DNA of 7,786 nt from Anaerolineales bacterium (GCA_015491595.1 WFVP01000054.1:1-7786); one strand, 5' to 3'; numbered from the stretch's first letter, positions 1-7,054 are shown. Notes: a model not told the origin generated them from the sequence alone. Program-made: numbers and translations.

Positions 1-363
1 CTGTTCCACGGCGTGGTGGAAGAAGTGGCCCTGGTGGGTACCGTGGACCCCCAATCGGGGCTCATCCAGTTCCGGGTACGCATTCGCATGACGGACCCCG
101 ACGAACGCATCAAGCCGGGCATGACCGCCGCGGTGACCATTTACGGCGACGTGCAAACGGACGTACTGCTGGTGCCCAGTCGGGCCATTCGGGTGGTGGA
201 AGGGCAGCCCACGGTTTACGTCCTGCGCGATGAGGTACCCACGCCGGTGCCCGTCAAACTGGGCCTGAGCTCCGAAGCCTACACCCAGGTACTGGAGGGC
301 GACCTGAAAGAAGGGGACCTGGTGGTCCTCAATCCACCCACGCCGTCCGCGTTCGGCCCGTGA
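1..363 (+). CDS. Membrane fusion protein (MacA/HlyD/RND-adaptor type), C-terminal part only
   Basis: The reading frame is open from the window edge, so the start lies upstream; about 120 C-terminal residues are visible. They show the usual end of a periplasmic adaptor: a beta-barrel stretch with [16 protein letters not shown], the '[11 protein letters not shown]' turn typical of the family, 'LLVPSRAI' leading into the membrane-proximal domain, and a last strand pair ending '[10 protein letters not shown]'. Such proteins join an inner-membrane transporter to the outer layers of the cell envelope or feed substrate to it. The stop codon overlaps a possible GTG, and the next gene is a MacB-type ATPase followed by its permease, which fits a MacA-MacB-like export module. 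The coiled-coil hairpin and membrane anchor lie outside the window, so the exact subfamily cannot be told. Confidence 0.9.
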   Translation: MFHGVVEEVALVGTVDPQSGLIQFRVRIRMTDPDERIKPGMTAAVTIYGDVQTDVLLVPSRAIRVVEGQPTVYVLRDEVPTPVPVKLGLSSEAYTQVLEGDLKEGDLVVLNPPTPSAFGP

Positions 364-428
364 ACGAACTGAGAACGGGCCGGGACGTCTCCATGCCGCG
401 AGAAGCGAGGCCGGTCCACGAGGGAGCC

Positions 429-1133
429 ATGACCACGGAAACGCCAGTGATCGAGGTTCGCGACCTGGAGAAGGTCTACCGCCTGGGACGAAACGTGGAG
501 GTCCCGGCACTTCAAGGGGTGTCCTTCACCATCTATCCAGGCGAGGCCGTGGCCATCATGGGGCCCTCTGGCTCGGGCAAGTCGACGTTGATGAACATTC
601 TGGGGTGCCTGGACAAACCCACGCGGGGCGAGTACTACCTGGACGGCCAGCGGGTCTCCGACCTGAGTGACGACGAATTGGCTCATATTCGTAACCGCAA
701 GGTAGGCTTCGTGTTCCAGACCTTCAACCTGCTGCCCCGGATGTCGGCGCTGGAGAACGTGGCGCTGCCCTTACGTTACGCGGGGGTATTGCGGGGTGCT
801 CGCGAGCGGGCCCGGGAGGCCCTGGAACGGGTAGGATTGGGCGACCGACTTCACCATCGTCCCAACGAGCTTTCGGGCGGCCAGCAACAGCGGGTGGCCA
901 TTGCCCGGGCCATCATCAACAATCCCAGCATCATCCTGGCCGACGAGCCCACAGGCAACCTGGATTCCCGCACCGGCCGCGAAATCATGGACCTCCTGCT
1001 CACGTTGAATCGGGAGCAGGGGACCACCCTCATCGTGGTCACCCATGACCCCGAGGTCGCCCACATGATGCAGCGCATCCTCCACATCCGGGACGGACGT
1101 CTGCTCCGGGAAGAACGGACCGGGACTCGCTGA
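429..1133 (+). CDS. ABC transporter ATP-binding protein, MacB/LolD family
   Basis: This 234-residue cytoplasmic ATPase powers the adjoining FtsX-type permease. All nucleotide-binding motifs are intact: Walker [10 protein letters not shown] (45-53), Q-loop with Q97 in VFQTFNLLP, signature LSGGQQQR (148-155), Walker [14 protein letters not shown] (168-180) and H-loop H206 in VVTHD. The '[13 protein letters not shown]' and '[10 protein letters not shown]' wording is characteristic of the MacB/LolD/FtsE group. The ATG at 429 was chosen because GAGGGAG lies just upstream and it gives the family's usual N-terminus ([11 protein letters not shown]). A GTG at 360 or ATG at 393 would add 23 or 12 unconserved residues. 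The permease gene follows after 29 bp. In E. coli MacB the ATPase and permease are fused; here they are separate, as in many other bacteria. Whether the substrate is a drug, peptide, lipid or lipoprotein is not visible. Confidence 0.95.
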   Translation: MTTETPVIEVRDLEKVYRLGRNVEVPALQGVSFTIYPGEAVAIMGPSGSGKSTLMNILGCLDKPTRGEYYLDGQRVSDLSDDELAHIRNRKVGFVFQTFNLLPRMSALENVALPLRYAGVLRGARERAREALERVGLGDRLHHRPNELSGGQQQRVAIARAIINNPSIILADEPTGNLDSRTGREIMDLLLTLNREQGTTLIVVTHDPEVAHMMQRILHIRDGRLLREERTGTR

Positions 1134-1162
1134 CCCCGTTGAGGGACCCAAGGAGACCGCCC

Positions 1163-2410
1163 ATGCTCAGCACGCTGTACCTGGCCATCACCGAGGCTTT
1201 GCGAAGTCTGGCGGCCAACAAGTTGCGCTCCTTCCTCACCATTCTGGGCATCGTCATCGGCGTGGCCGCGGTCATCGCCCTCCTGGCCCTGGGACGGGGC
1301 GCACAAAAAATCATCACCGAGAACATTCAGGGCCTAGGGACCAACCTCATCCTGGTGGGGCCGGGCAATCCACAACGGGACCCGGCCGCGCAACTCAACA
1401 TTCCCCCGCTTAAACTGGCCGATGCGTATGCCTTGCAGGACCCTCAGGCCGCGCCTTCCCTCCAATACGTCGTACCCTTGTTACGCCGCAGTGTGCGGGT
1501 GCGGTACGGGGACAAGACCTACACCACGTTGGTGTTCGCGGTGACCCCCGAGTACCGCATCGTCCGGAATTACAACGTCATCGAGGGCACCTTCCTAACC
1601 GAAGAGCACCTGCTCAACCGGGCCTCGGTGGCCGTCATCGGTCCGGAACTGGCCAAGATTCTCTTCGGTCGGGACCACGACGTGGTGGGAACCACGATTT
1701 TCATCCAGGGCTACCCCTTCCGGGTCATCGGGGTGCTGGAATACAAGGGCGCGGCCGGCTTCGGCGGCACCCAGGACGACCGGGTGGTCATCCCCCTGAC
1801 CACGGCCTACGCGCGCCTGTTCCCCGAGGACCGGGGCAAGGTGGACGTCATCATGGCCTCGGCTGTGTCACCGGACCGCATTGACGCGGCCCAGGAAGAA
1901 ATTCGTCAAATCCTGCGAGTGCGACGACGCCTGCGGCCTGGCGAGGAGGACGATTTCACCATCTTCACCCAGCAGGAGTTCTTGCAAATCTTTCAGGTCA
2001 TCACCGGGGTGCTCACCGTTTTCCTGGGGGGCATCGCGGCCATTTCTCTGCTCGTGGGCGGCATCGGGATTATGAACATCATGCTGGTGAGCGTGACGGA
2101 ACGCACCCGGGAAATCGGCTTACGCAAGGCCCTGGGCGCGCGCAAACGAGACATTCTCATCCAGTTCCTGGTGGAAGCCGTGACCCTGAGCCTGGTGGGT
2201 GGTCTCCTGGGCATCCTTTTGGGATGGGGCATTGCCCGGGGTGTGGAACTGGTCGCGGCCCGCTTCGACACCACCCTGCCCGCGGTGGTGGACCTCCAGG
2301 CCATCCTGCTGGCCACCCTGTTCTCCGCCGCGGTGGGCATCTTCTTCGGCTTCTATCCGGCCAATCGAGCCGCGAATCTTGAACCTGTGGAGGCCCTTCG
2401 ATATGAGTGA
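1163..2410 (+). CDS. ABC transporter permease, MacB/FtsX family
   Basis: The 415-residue inner-membrane permease has the MacB layout: a first membrane helix at about 22-44 (LTILGIVIGVAAVIALLALG), a large extracytoplasmic MacB-core domain (about 45-275), then three helices near 280-305, 335-360 and 378-400. Family hallmarks are 'LRSFLTILGIVIGVA', 'GGIGIMNIMLVSVTERTREIGLR' (the coupling helix that meets the ATPase) and the C-terminal 'YPANRAANLEPVEALRYE'. The length matches stand-alone MacB-type permeases. The start at 1163 has an AGGAG site at 1151-1155; an upstream TTG at 1139 in the same frame is less likely. MacB-type proteins work by mechanotransmission, driving a periplasmic adaptor rather than carrying substrate through the membrane. 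The partner adaptor and ATPase are directly upstream. Its last 8 bp overlap the following oxidoreductase gene. Confidence 0.95.
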   Translation: MLSTLYLAITEALRSLAANKLRSFLTILGIVIGVAAVIALLALGRGAQKIITENIQGLGTNLILVGPGNPQRDPAAQLNIPPLKLADAYALQDPQAAPSLQYVVPLLRRSVRVRYGDKTYTTLVFAVTPEYRIVRNYNVIEGTFLTEEHLLNRASVAVIGPELAKILFGRDHDVVGTTIFIQGYPFRVIGVLEYKGAAGFGGTQDDRVVIPLTTAYARLFPEDRGKVDVIMASAVSPDRIDAAQEEIRQILRVRRRLRPGEEDDFTIFTQQEFLQIFQVITGVLTVFLGGIAAISLLVGGIGIMNIMLVSVTERTREIGLRKALGARKRDILIQFLVEAVTLSLVGGLLGILLGWGIARGVELVAARFDTTLPAVVDLQAILLATLFSAAVGIFFGFYPANRAANLEPVEALRYE

Positions 2411-4010
2411 GTCCTTTGTAGGCACCCCATACCACAAGCACACCCAGTGGGAAGGTTACGACGCCATCGTGATTGGGTCGGGCATCGGTGGCCTGACCGC
2501 GGCCGTACTCCTGGCCAAGTACGGCGGATGGCGGGTGCTGGTCCTGGAACGACATTACACCGCGGGCGGCTTCACCCACACCTTCACCCGCAAGGGCTTC
2601 GAGTGGGACGTGGGCGTCCATTACATCGGCGAGGTGCTGCGTCCCGAGTCCCTGACCGCCCGGCTCTTCCACGTGGTGACCGGAGGACGGATACGGTGGG
2701 CTTCCCTGGGGGAGGTGTACGACCGCATCGTGGTGGGCGACACGGTGGTGGATTTCCCTGCCGGTCGCGAGGCCTGGCGGGAAGCCCTGTTGGAACACTT
2801 CCCCCATGAAGCCCGGGGGCTGGACGCCTACATCCAGGCCGTCCGGGAGGCCACGCGGGCGTCCCTGCGCTACTTCCTGGCCAAAGCCCTCCCCTTACCG
2901 ATGAAGGGCGTGCCCGAAAGGCTGCTCCTGAAGGGCTTCTACCGATATGCGGACCGCACCACCCGAGAGGTACTGGCGGGGTTCATCCAAGACCCCATCC
3001 TGCAAACCGTGCTCACGGGGCAGTATGGCGATTATGGGCTCCCACCGGGTCAGTCGAGTTTCGTCATGCAGGCCATGTTGACCCGGCATTATTGGAACGG
3101 CGCGGCCTATCCCGTTGGAGGCGCGTCGGTATTGGCCCGGGAAGCCACCCAAGAACTGACCTCTCTGGGGGGCGCGGTGGTCATCCGGGCGGAAGTGGAC
3201 CGCATCTTGCTGGATGCTCGGGGCCGCGCGGTGGGCGTGCGCCTCACCAACGGCCACCTTATCCATGCCCCGCGCGTCATCAGCGACGCGGGCTTTGCCA
3301 CCACTTTCCTGCGCCTGCTCCCCCAGGATCATCCCATACGCCAACAAGCCCAGCAGGTCGTCCAGCGTGTGGGCCTCTCCATGGCCCACCTGAACCTCTA
3401 CGTGGGCCTGGATGCCGACGATCGTACCCTGGACCTTCCCAAGCACAACATCTGGGTCTATCCCGGTCCCGACCACGATGCCCATATGGCTCGCTACCTG
3501 TCGGACCCGGAGGCGCCCTTGCCTCTGGTCTTCATCTCCTTTGGTTCGGCCCGGGACCCTGACTTCCCCCGCCGCTATCCTGGCCGGGCCACCCTCCAGG
3601 TCATCACACCGGCCCGCTGGGAATGGTTCCAACGCTGGTCCGACCGCCCCTGGCAACGTCGCGGGGAAGACTACGAAACCCTCAAGGCCCGTTTTACCGA
3701 ACGTCTGCTCACGGTTTTGTATCGCATGGTTCCGCAAGTGAAAGGCCACGTCGTGCACGCCGAACTCTCCACCCCCTTGAGCACCGTACACTTCACCGGC
3801 CATCCGCAAGGGGCCATCTACGGTCTCAACCACAACCCGGCCCGCTTCCGGGAGCCTATGCTGCGCCCTCAGACGCCCATACCCGGCCTGTACCTCACGG
3901 GCGCGGATGTCGCCACCGCGGGCGTGGCCGGAGCCCTGTCCGGTGGGCTCCTGACGGCCAGCTATCTGCTCAAACGCAATCTGGCCACGGCCGTGCGCCA
4001 GGGAGCATAG
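2403..4010 (+). CDS. FAD/NAD-dependent oxidoreductase, phytoene desaturase / carotenoid isomerase / RetSat (retinol saturase) family
   Basis: This is a 535-residue flavoprotein. The N-terminal Rossmann motif is IGSGIGGLTAAVLLAKYG (24-41), with the ribose-binding acid at E49 (VLVLERH) and then AGGFTHTF (54-61) and DVGVHYIGE (69-77). The 'GDYGLPPGQSSFVMQAML' stretch (209-226) followed by 'YPVGGASVLAREA' (236-248), and the C-terminal FAD motif 'GLYLTGADVATAGVAGALSGG' (495-515, quoted in part in the family), match the CrtI/CrtISO/RetSat branch. Known members desaturate, isomerise or saturate double bonds of carotenoids, retinol or related isoprenoids; the substrate here cannot be read from sequence. 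The ATG at 2403 lies in the permease gene's last codons with a GGAGG site just upstream, so translation is probably coupled. No other carotenoid gene is in the window. A role in modifying a quinone or other membrane lipid is equally possible. Confidence 0.88.
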   Translation: MSESFVGTPYHKHTQWEGYDAIVIGSGIGGLTAAVLLAKYGGWRVLVLERHYTAGGFTHTFTRKGFEWDVGVHYIGEVLRPESLTARLFHVVTGGRIRWASLGEVYDRIVVGDTVVDFPAGREAWREALLEHFPHEARGLDAYIQAVREATRASLRYFLAKALPLPMKGVPERLLLKGFYRYADRTTREVLAGFIQDPILQTVLTGQYGDYGLPPGQSSFVMQAMLTRHYWNGAAYPVGGASVLAREATQELTSLGGAVVIRAEVDRILLDARGRAVGVRLTNGHLIHAPRVISDAGFATTFLRLLPQDHPIRQQAQQVVQRVGLSMAHLNLYVGLDADDRTLDLPKHNIWVYPGPDHDAHMARYLSDPEAPLPLVFISFGSARDPDFPRRYPGRATLQVITPARWEWFQRWSDRPWQRRGEDYETLKARFTERLLTVLYRMVPQVKGHVVHAELSTPLSTVHFTGHPQGAIYGLNHNPARFREPMLRPQTPIPGLYLTGADVATAGVAGALSGGLLTASYLLKRNLATAVRQGA

Positions 4011-4015
4011 GGGAC

Positions 4016-4942
4016 ATGGTACGCACCTGCCGAGGACTCGGGGTGTTCTGGGCCATGGCCCTGGGGTTCGCCCTGCTGGCGGGATGCCAGAAGGAGAATG
4101 CTGCCCAGACCTTGAGAAATGCCGAACTCACACCCTTTGCCCTGACCCAGACCGCCTACGTACAGGTCTTACGGGCGCAAAAAACCGCCACGGCTGGCGT
4201 CCTGCTCACGCCATCCCCAACCCCCACGCCTTCATCCCCGTTTCCGGGGACACGTGTCCCCACCATCTCCCTCACGCCTACCCCATCCCTATCGCCGACC
4301 GTCCTGGCCGCGGTGCCGGCGACCGTCACAGGCAATCTGTACTGTCGGGAAGGCCCGGCCCCTTACTATCGGGCCGTCGCCCTCCTGGCGCCGGGACAGC
4401 GGGTGCAGGTGGTCGGGCACAATCCCGTGTACTACGCCTATCGTATGGTGGCCCTGCCTTCAGGTGCAACTTGCTGGGCCTGGGTTCGTTGGCTGGACGT
4501 CCTGGGCCCGGAGGAGGCTCTTCCTCGGGTCACACCCCCTCCTCCACCTCCAGGGGCCTTCTCCCTGCCCCGTCAGCACCCCACCATGAGCCCTTTCTGT
4601 CCGGCCTTCTTCTCGCCAGCCCTTTTAGTCCAGGTGAAAAATCTGACGGCCACACCCCTTCGCTCTATGGACGTGTACATTGAAGTCCTGGACACAGGGG
4701 CCGTCTACCACACCTATACCCCCGAAGGCATTCCCACCTGCACCAAGGTGCGCACCCAACTCCAGGGGTATGAGCGGGCGACCCTGGCCTTTCGAACGCC
4801 CGTAGACCTGACGGACAGGCGCGTACGCCTCACCCTCAAAGCCTGCACCCAACCCCATTTCCAGGGTGCTTGCGTTTCGTACGCCGTTGTGTGGACCATC
4901 GAACCTCCGCCGCGGATTCCCCTGCCCTTCCCCCGACCATAA
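4016..4942 (+). CDS. Lipoprotein with bacterial SH3-like domain and a C-terminal extracytoplasmic domain
   Basis: The 308-residue product begins with a signal peptide and lipobox (FALLAGC, lipidated Cys24), so it should be anchored to the outer face of the membrane. A Thr/Pro/Ser-rich linker (about 64-98) tethers an SH3-like domain at about 103-163, seen in 'GNLYCREGPAPYYRAVALL', 'PGQRVQVVG' and 'WAWVRWLDV'. Cys110 and Cys153 lie inside this domain and could pair. A second Pro-rich linker (174-180) leads to a beta-rich C-terminal domain (about 195-293) with 'VQVKNLTATPLRSMDVYIEVLD', resembling FxLYD-like extracellular modules, plus four more Cys. SH3-like domains of this kind often bind peptidoglycan or other envelope polymers. 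It starts 5 bp after the oxidoreductase stop, so it is very likely in the same operon. Its function is unknown. The TAA is followed almost at once by the inserted fold-back element. Confidence 0.82.
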   Translation: MVRTCRGLGVFWAMALGFALLAGCQKENAAQTLRNAELTPFALTQTAYVQVLRAQKTATAGVLLTPSPTPTPSSPFPGTRVPTISLTPTPSLSPTVLAAVPATVTGNLYCREGPAPYYRAVALLAPGQRVQVVGHNPVYYAYRMVALPSGATCWAWVRWLDVLGPEEALPRVTPPPPPPGAFSLPRQHPTMSPFCPAFFSPALLVQVKNLTATPLRSMDVYIEVLDTGAVYHTYTPEGIPTCTKVRTQLQGYERATLAFRTPVDLTDRRVRLTLKACTQPHFQGACVSYAVVWTIEPPPRIPLPFPRP

Positions 4943-4943
4943 G

Positions 4944-4951
4944 GGGCAATC
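4944..4951. repeat. Left target-site duplication (GGGCAATC) of the fold-back element
   Basis: GGGCAATC here is repeated exactly, in the same orientation, at 5208-5215, directly abutting the two ends of the inverted-repeat element. Because the base next to each end also fits the inverted repeat, the split could alternatively be a 9-bp terminal repeat with a 6-bp duplication (GGCAAT). Confidence 0.75.
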
Positions 4952-5207
4952 GGGTGCACGCAGATGTTGCTGAAATCAGCTGATCCTTTATGGACCGAAA
5001 GTTTGGACCACCTCTGCAAGCGGGCCTTTTCCTTTTGGAACGCACAGGTCTGTCCAGGCCCTGGACCGCAGGAACGGCTGACGGCCGTCAGCCGACCGCC
5101 GACGGCGAATTTTGGTCCCGGACCCGGACAGACCTGTGCGAAACGTTGGGTGCCTTTCCAAAGCGGCACCATCTTTTCTCCCACTTCGGCAACTTTTGAG
5201 TGCACCC
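4952..5207. mobile_element. 256-bp non-coding fold-back element, MITE-like
   Basis: The element starts GGGTGCAC and ends with its exact reverse complement GTGCACCC. The two halves remain recognisably inverted copies over their length, with gaps: GTTGCTGAA near 4965 matches GTTGCCGAA on the other strand near 5190, TTTGGA near 5013 has a counterpart near 5158, and 5041-5055 (CGCACAGGTCTGTCC) pairs perfectly with 5126-5140. The inner 26-bp arms 5042-5067 and 5114-5139 differ at three positions. The centre is a 20-bp perfect palindrome. An 8-bp direct repeat flanks it. No ORF inside resembles a transposase; short ORFs overlapping it are chance products of the palindromes. This is the expected build of a miniature inverted-repeat element moved in trans. 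Eight-bp duplications with GG-type ends occur in several IS families (for example ISL3, IS6, IS256, IS1595), so no parent is assigned. Confidence 0.75.
5075..5094. repeat. Perfect 20-bp palindrome at the centre of the fold-back element
   Basis: CGGCTGACGGCCGTCAGCCG is identical to its own reverse complement. It lies close to the midpoint of the element, just inside the inner inverted arms. Immediately right of it is a second short hairpin, CGCCG-A-CGGCG (5097-5107). Confidence 0.9.
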
Positions 5208-5215
5208 GGGCAATC
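5208..5215. repeat. Right target-site duplication (GGGCAATC) of the fold-back element
   Basis: This is an exact direct copy of the 8 bp at 4944-4951, placed immediately outside the right terminal inverted repeat, as expected after insertion with staggered cleavage of the target. Confidence 0.75.
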
Positions 5216-5230
5216 CGGCCCTTGAGTTAT

Positions 5231-5252
5231 GCGGCCTGATAGCGGCCTGATA
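5231..5252. repeat. Tandem duplication of an 11-bp unit (GCGGCCTGATA x2)
   Basis: Positions 5231-5241 and 5242-5252 are identical 11-mers in direct tandem. They lie between the fold-back element and the protease gene's terminator, directly beyond its U-tract. No function is evident; replication slippage is the simplest origin. Confidence 0.9.
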
Positions 5253-5286
5253 AAAGAAGACCGGGGCGATTTGCATCGCCCCGGTC
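5250..5286 (-). terminator. Intrinsic terminator of the HtrA-type protease gene
   Basis: Positions 5259-5286 form a perfect 12-bp stem. Read on the minus strand it is GACCGGGGCGAT, loop GCAA (a GNRA tetraloop), ATCGCCCCGGTC, followed by TTCTTTTA. It begins about 38 bp after the protease stop codon. On the plus strand no U-run follows the stem, so it serves the minus strand best, though it might also slow plus-strand transcription. Confidence 0.88.
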
Positions 5287-5323
5287 CGTTATGGTTTCAG
5301 GAAGGCGGAGGTGGCTTCTGTTT

Positions 5324-7012
5324 CTACGGCAAGGTGCCGACCACGTCAAAGGTGTTGAGCACTGCCTGCAACAGGGTCGTGACGTCCTCATTGGGGGTCA
5401 CGTGCACGATAACCGTCATCAAGAAGTCGGGCAGGTCACTCCCGGTCTTTGGACGCACCGCGAGGACCAGGGCCTCGATGTTGCGATTGGGACCGCATCG
5501 GCTCCAGAAATCGGCCTTGCCCCGATAGTACCCGTCGTCGTAATTCTGACGGCCGTCATATTTGCACAGGTCCTTGTAGAGATTGTTCTTGAAGAAGTCC
5601 AGCATCTGCACGTGGCCGACGTACTTGGCGAAGTCCTCCGAAGCCGTGACCCAAATTCCAGGACCCTGGAAGTTATCGAAAGCCTGCAAATCCGGGGCAA
5701 TCATCAGACTGGCCGCGGTCCCTTCCTGCAGCGTCCAGGGGGAGCCGTCAACATCCGTCCAGGACGAAGGAGCCGCCACCGCGATGGCCTGATACTGGTC
5801 CGTCCAGATGGTGAAGTCGCCTTGGGTCTGGCCACCCTGCTGACCGCCGCCCGCGGTGGAGTCCCCCAACGTGCCCGTGACCTTGAGAGGTTCACCATTG
5901 ATGGTGCCCACCAGGATTTCACCCGTCGCCAGCCGCAGGACCTCGATCTTCATGGGCGACGTCAGGGAGCGGCTGGCCAGGATTTCGCAGTATTCCTTCA
6001 TCGTCCCACGCGTCGAGAGGACCAGATTCTCAATGGTCATGATGATGTCGCCCGGCTGGAGGCCCACCTTATCCGCGGGGGAACCCGACTCCACCGAAGC
6101 CACCCAGATGCCACTGAAACTGCCGTCCTCGCTGCGTACCGCGGTGCCGTCAATGCCCAACCAGAGATAAGGTTCGCCCTTGCGCATTCGTTCCACGGCA
6201 GGACGAGCCAGTTCCGCGGGAATGGCGTAGTTGGTGTCCTTTACGTCTTCGCCCGCGTAGTTGACACCCACGACCTGCCCTTGCGGTGTAATCAAAGGCC
6301 CACCGGAGTTCCCACCGCGAATGCGGGCATCGTGGAGATAGGCGAATTCCATGTAGGCCCAATTGGTCTCACCGATGTCCCGGGTGCGCGAGATGATGCC
6401 TTTGGTCAGGGTGTACTGATAATCGTCGGCAATCCCGGGGAAGCCGGCGGCATACACCTCCATGCCCTCGGTGACCTGACCGGTATACCATTCCAGATAA
6501 ACCGGGAAGGGGCCACCCTCTATCTGGACCACAGCCAGATCCAGGCACTCCGATGCAGCAATGACGCGGACAGGAAACTCCTTCTTGATATCGCCCGCGA
6601 TATAGGCCTTGAGGGTAGCCGCGCCCGTTACCACGTGATTGTTGGTGACTGCGATACCCGAGGGGTCAATGATGAACCCGCTTCCCACCCATCCTATGTT
6701 ACGGGCTGTCTTGCCACCCGTTTCCAACAGCGTCTTCGTGCCCGTGGCAATGAATTTGACCACCGCGTTTTCCGCTTCCTGGAAGGAGCGGGCGGGGCGG
6801 CTTCCCCCCATCGGCTGTGCGGGCTGTGCGGGCTGCGCGGGTTGCGTGACCGCGGGTTGGGGTTGCTGCGGTTGTTGCTGTTGAGCCTGCGGGGCTTGTT
6901 GCTCCGCGGGTCCCGCCTCCCCCGAAGGCTTCCCGGAAAGACCGCCCAGGCAAGCCATGGACGTGAAGAGCAGAAGAGCCAGGAAGAAAACAAACGGTCG
7001 TCGCGGCAACAT
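5324..7012 (-). CDS. Lipid-anchored trypsin-like serine protease, HtrA/DegP type, with PDZ and extra C-terminal domain
   Basis: The 562-residue protein should degrade or check proteins outside the membrane. A signal peptide ends in a lipobox (LLLFTSMAC, Cys21). A Gln/Pro/Ala-rich linker (about 38-69) is followed by a trypsin-like domain (about 75-275) with the full triad: H126 in TNNHVV, D158 in CLDLAVV and S236 in RGGNSGGPL. A PDZ domain follows (about 284-372, GSPADKVGLQPGDIIMTIEN). A Gly/Gln linker (383-398) then leads to a C-terminal domain (about 399-562) starting 'IAVAAPSSWTDVDG' and containing Cys483 and Cys506. This last domain is not a second PDZ; its 'VAAPSSW' opening recalls Mog1/PsbP-like lipoprotein folds, which is only inference. 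ATG 7012 was chosen over upstream starts because it has a near-ideal ribosome site and begins the signal peptide. The gene converges on the plus-strand operon. Confidence 0.9.
   Translation of the reverse strand: MLPRRPFVFFLALLLFTSMACLGGLSGKPSGEAGPAEQQAPQAQQQQPQQPQPAVTQPAQPAQPAQPMGGSRPARSFQEAENAVVKFIATGTKTLLETGGKTARNIGWVGSGFIIDPSGIAVTNNHVVTGAATLKAYIAGDIKKEFPVRVIAASECLDLAVVQIEGGPFPVYLEWYTGQVTEGMEVYAAGFPGIADDYQYTLTKGIISRTRDIGETNWAYMEFAYLHDARIRGGNSGGPLITPQGQVVGVNYAGEDVKDTNYAIPAELARPAVERMRKGEPYLWLGIDGTAVRSEDGSFSGIWVASVESGSPADKVGLQPGDIIMTIENLVLSTRGTMKEYCEILASRSLTSPMKIEVLRLATGEILVGTINGEPLKVTGTLGDSTAGGGQQGGQTQGDFTIWTDQYQAIAVAAPSSWTDVDGSPWTLQEGTAASLMIAPDLQAFDNFQGPGIWVTASEDFAKYVGHVQMLDFFKNNLYKDLCKYDGRQNYDDGYYRGKADFWSRCGPNRNIEALVLAVRPKTGSDLPDFLMTVIVHVTPNEDVTTLLQAVLNTFDVVGTLP
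6813..6848 (-). repeat. 9-bp tandem repeat coding for Pro-Ala-Gln units
   Basis: On the plus strand GGCTGTGCG occurs twice (6813-6821, 6822-6830), followed by the variants GGCTGCGCG and GGTTGCGTG. In the protease this encodes the repeated Gln-Pro-Ala part of the flexible linker between the lipid anchor and the protease domain. Repeats of this kind can change length by slippage without breaking the frame. Confidence 0.8.
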
Positions 7013-7016
7013 GAGT

Positions 7017-7025
7017 TCACCTCCT
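7017..7025 (-). promoter_or_regulatory. Strong ribosome binding site of the protease gene
   Basis: Read on the minus strand this is AGGAGGTGA, fully complementary to the 16S anti-Shine-Dalgarno core, four bases before the ATG at 7012. It decides the start: the frame stays open 54 codons further upstream, but those codons run through the promoter and terminator region. Confidence 0.9.
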
Positions 7026-7054
7026 CTAAAAGCGTACGAAAAATGCATCCTCAC

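Noticed and set aside
360..428. Upstream GTG (360) or ATG (393) starts for the ABC ATPase
   Set aside because: The GTG would overlap the previous stop as GTGA, but the added residues are not part of the family, and ATG 429 has a good GAGG-type ribosome site.
1139..1162. TTG start at 1139 for the permease
   Set aside because: ATG 1163 has AGGAG at the right distance and gives the normal N-terminus just ahead of the first membrane helix.
2895..3833. A 312-codon open frame on the minus strand opposite the oxidoreductase gene
   Set aside because: It lies wholly within a gene with clear FAD-binding motifs, has no domain or ribosome site of its own, and reflects codon bias.
4964..5239. Short open frames across the fold-back element on both strands
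   Set aside because: They arise from GC-rich inverted repeats, encode low-complexity products, and appear in mirrored form on both strands; no transposase motif is present.
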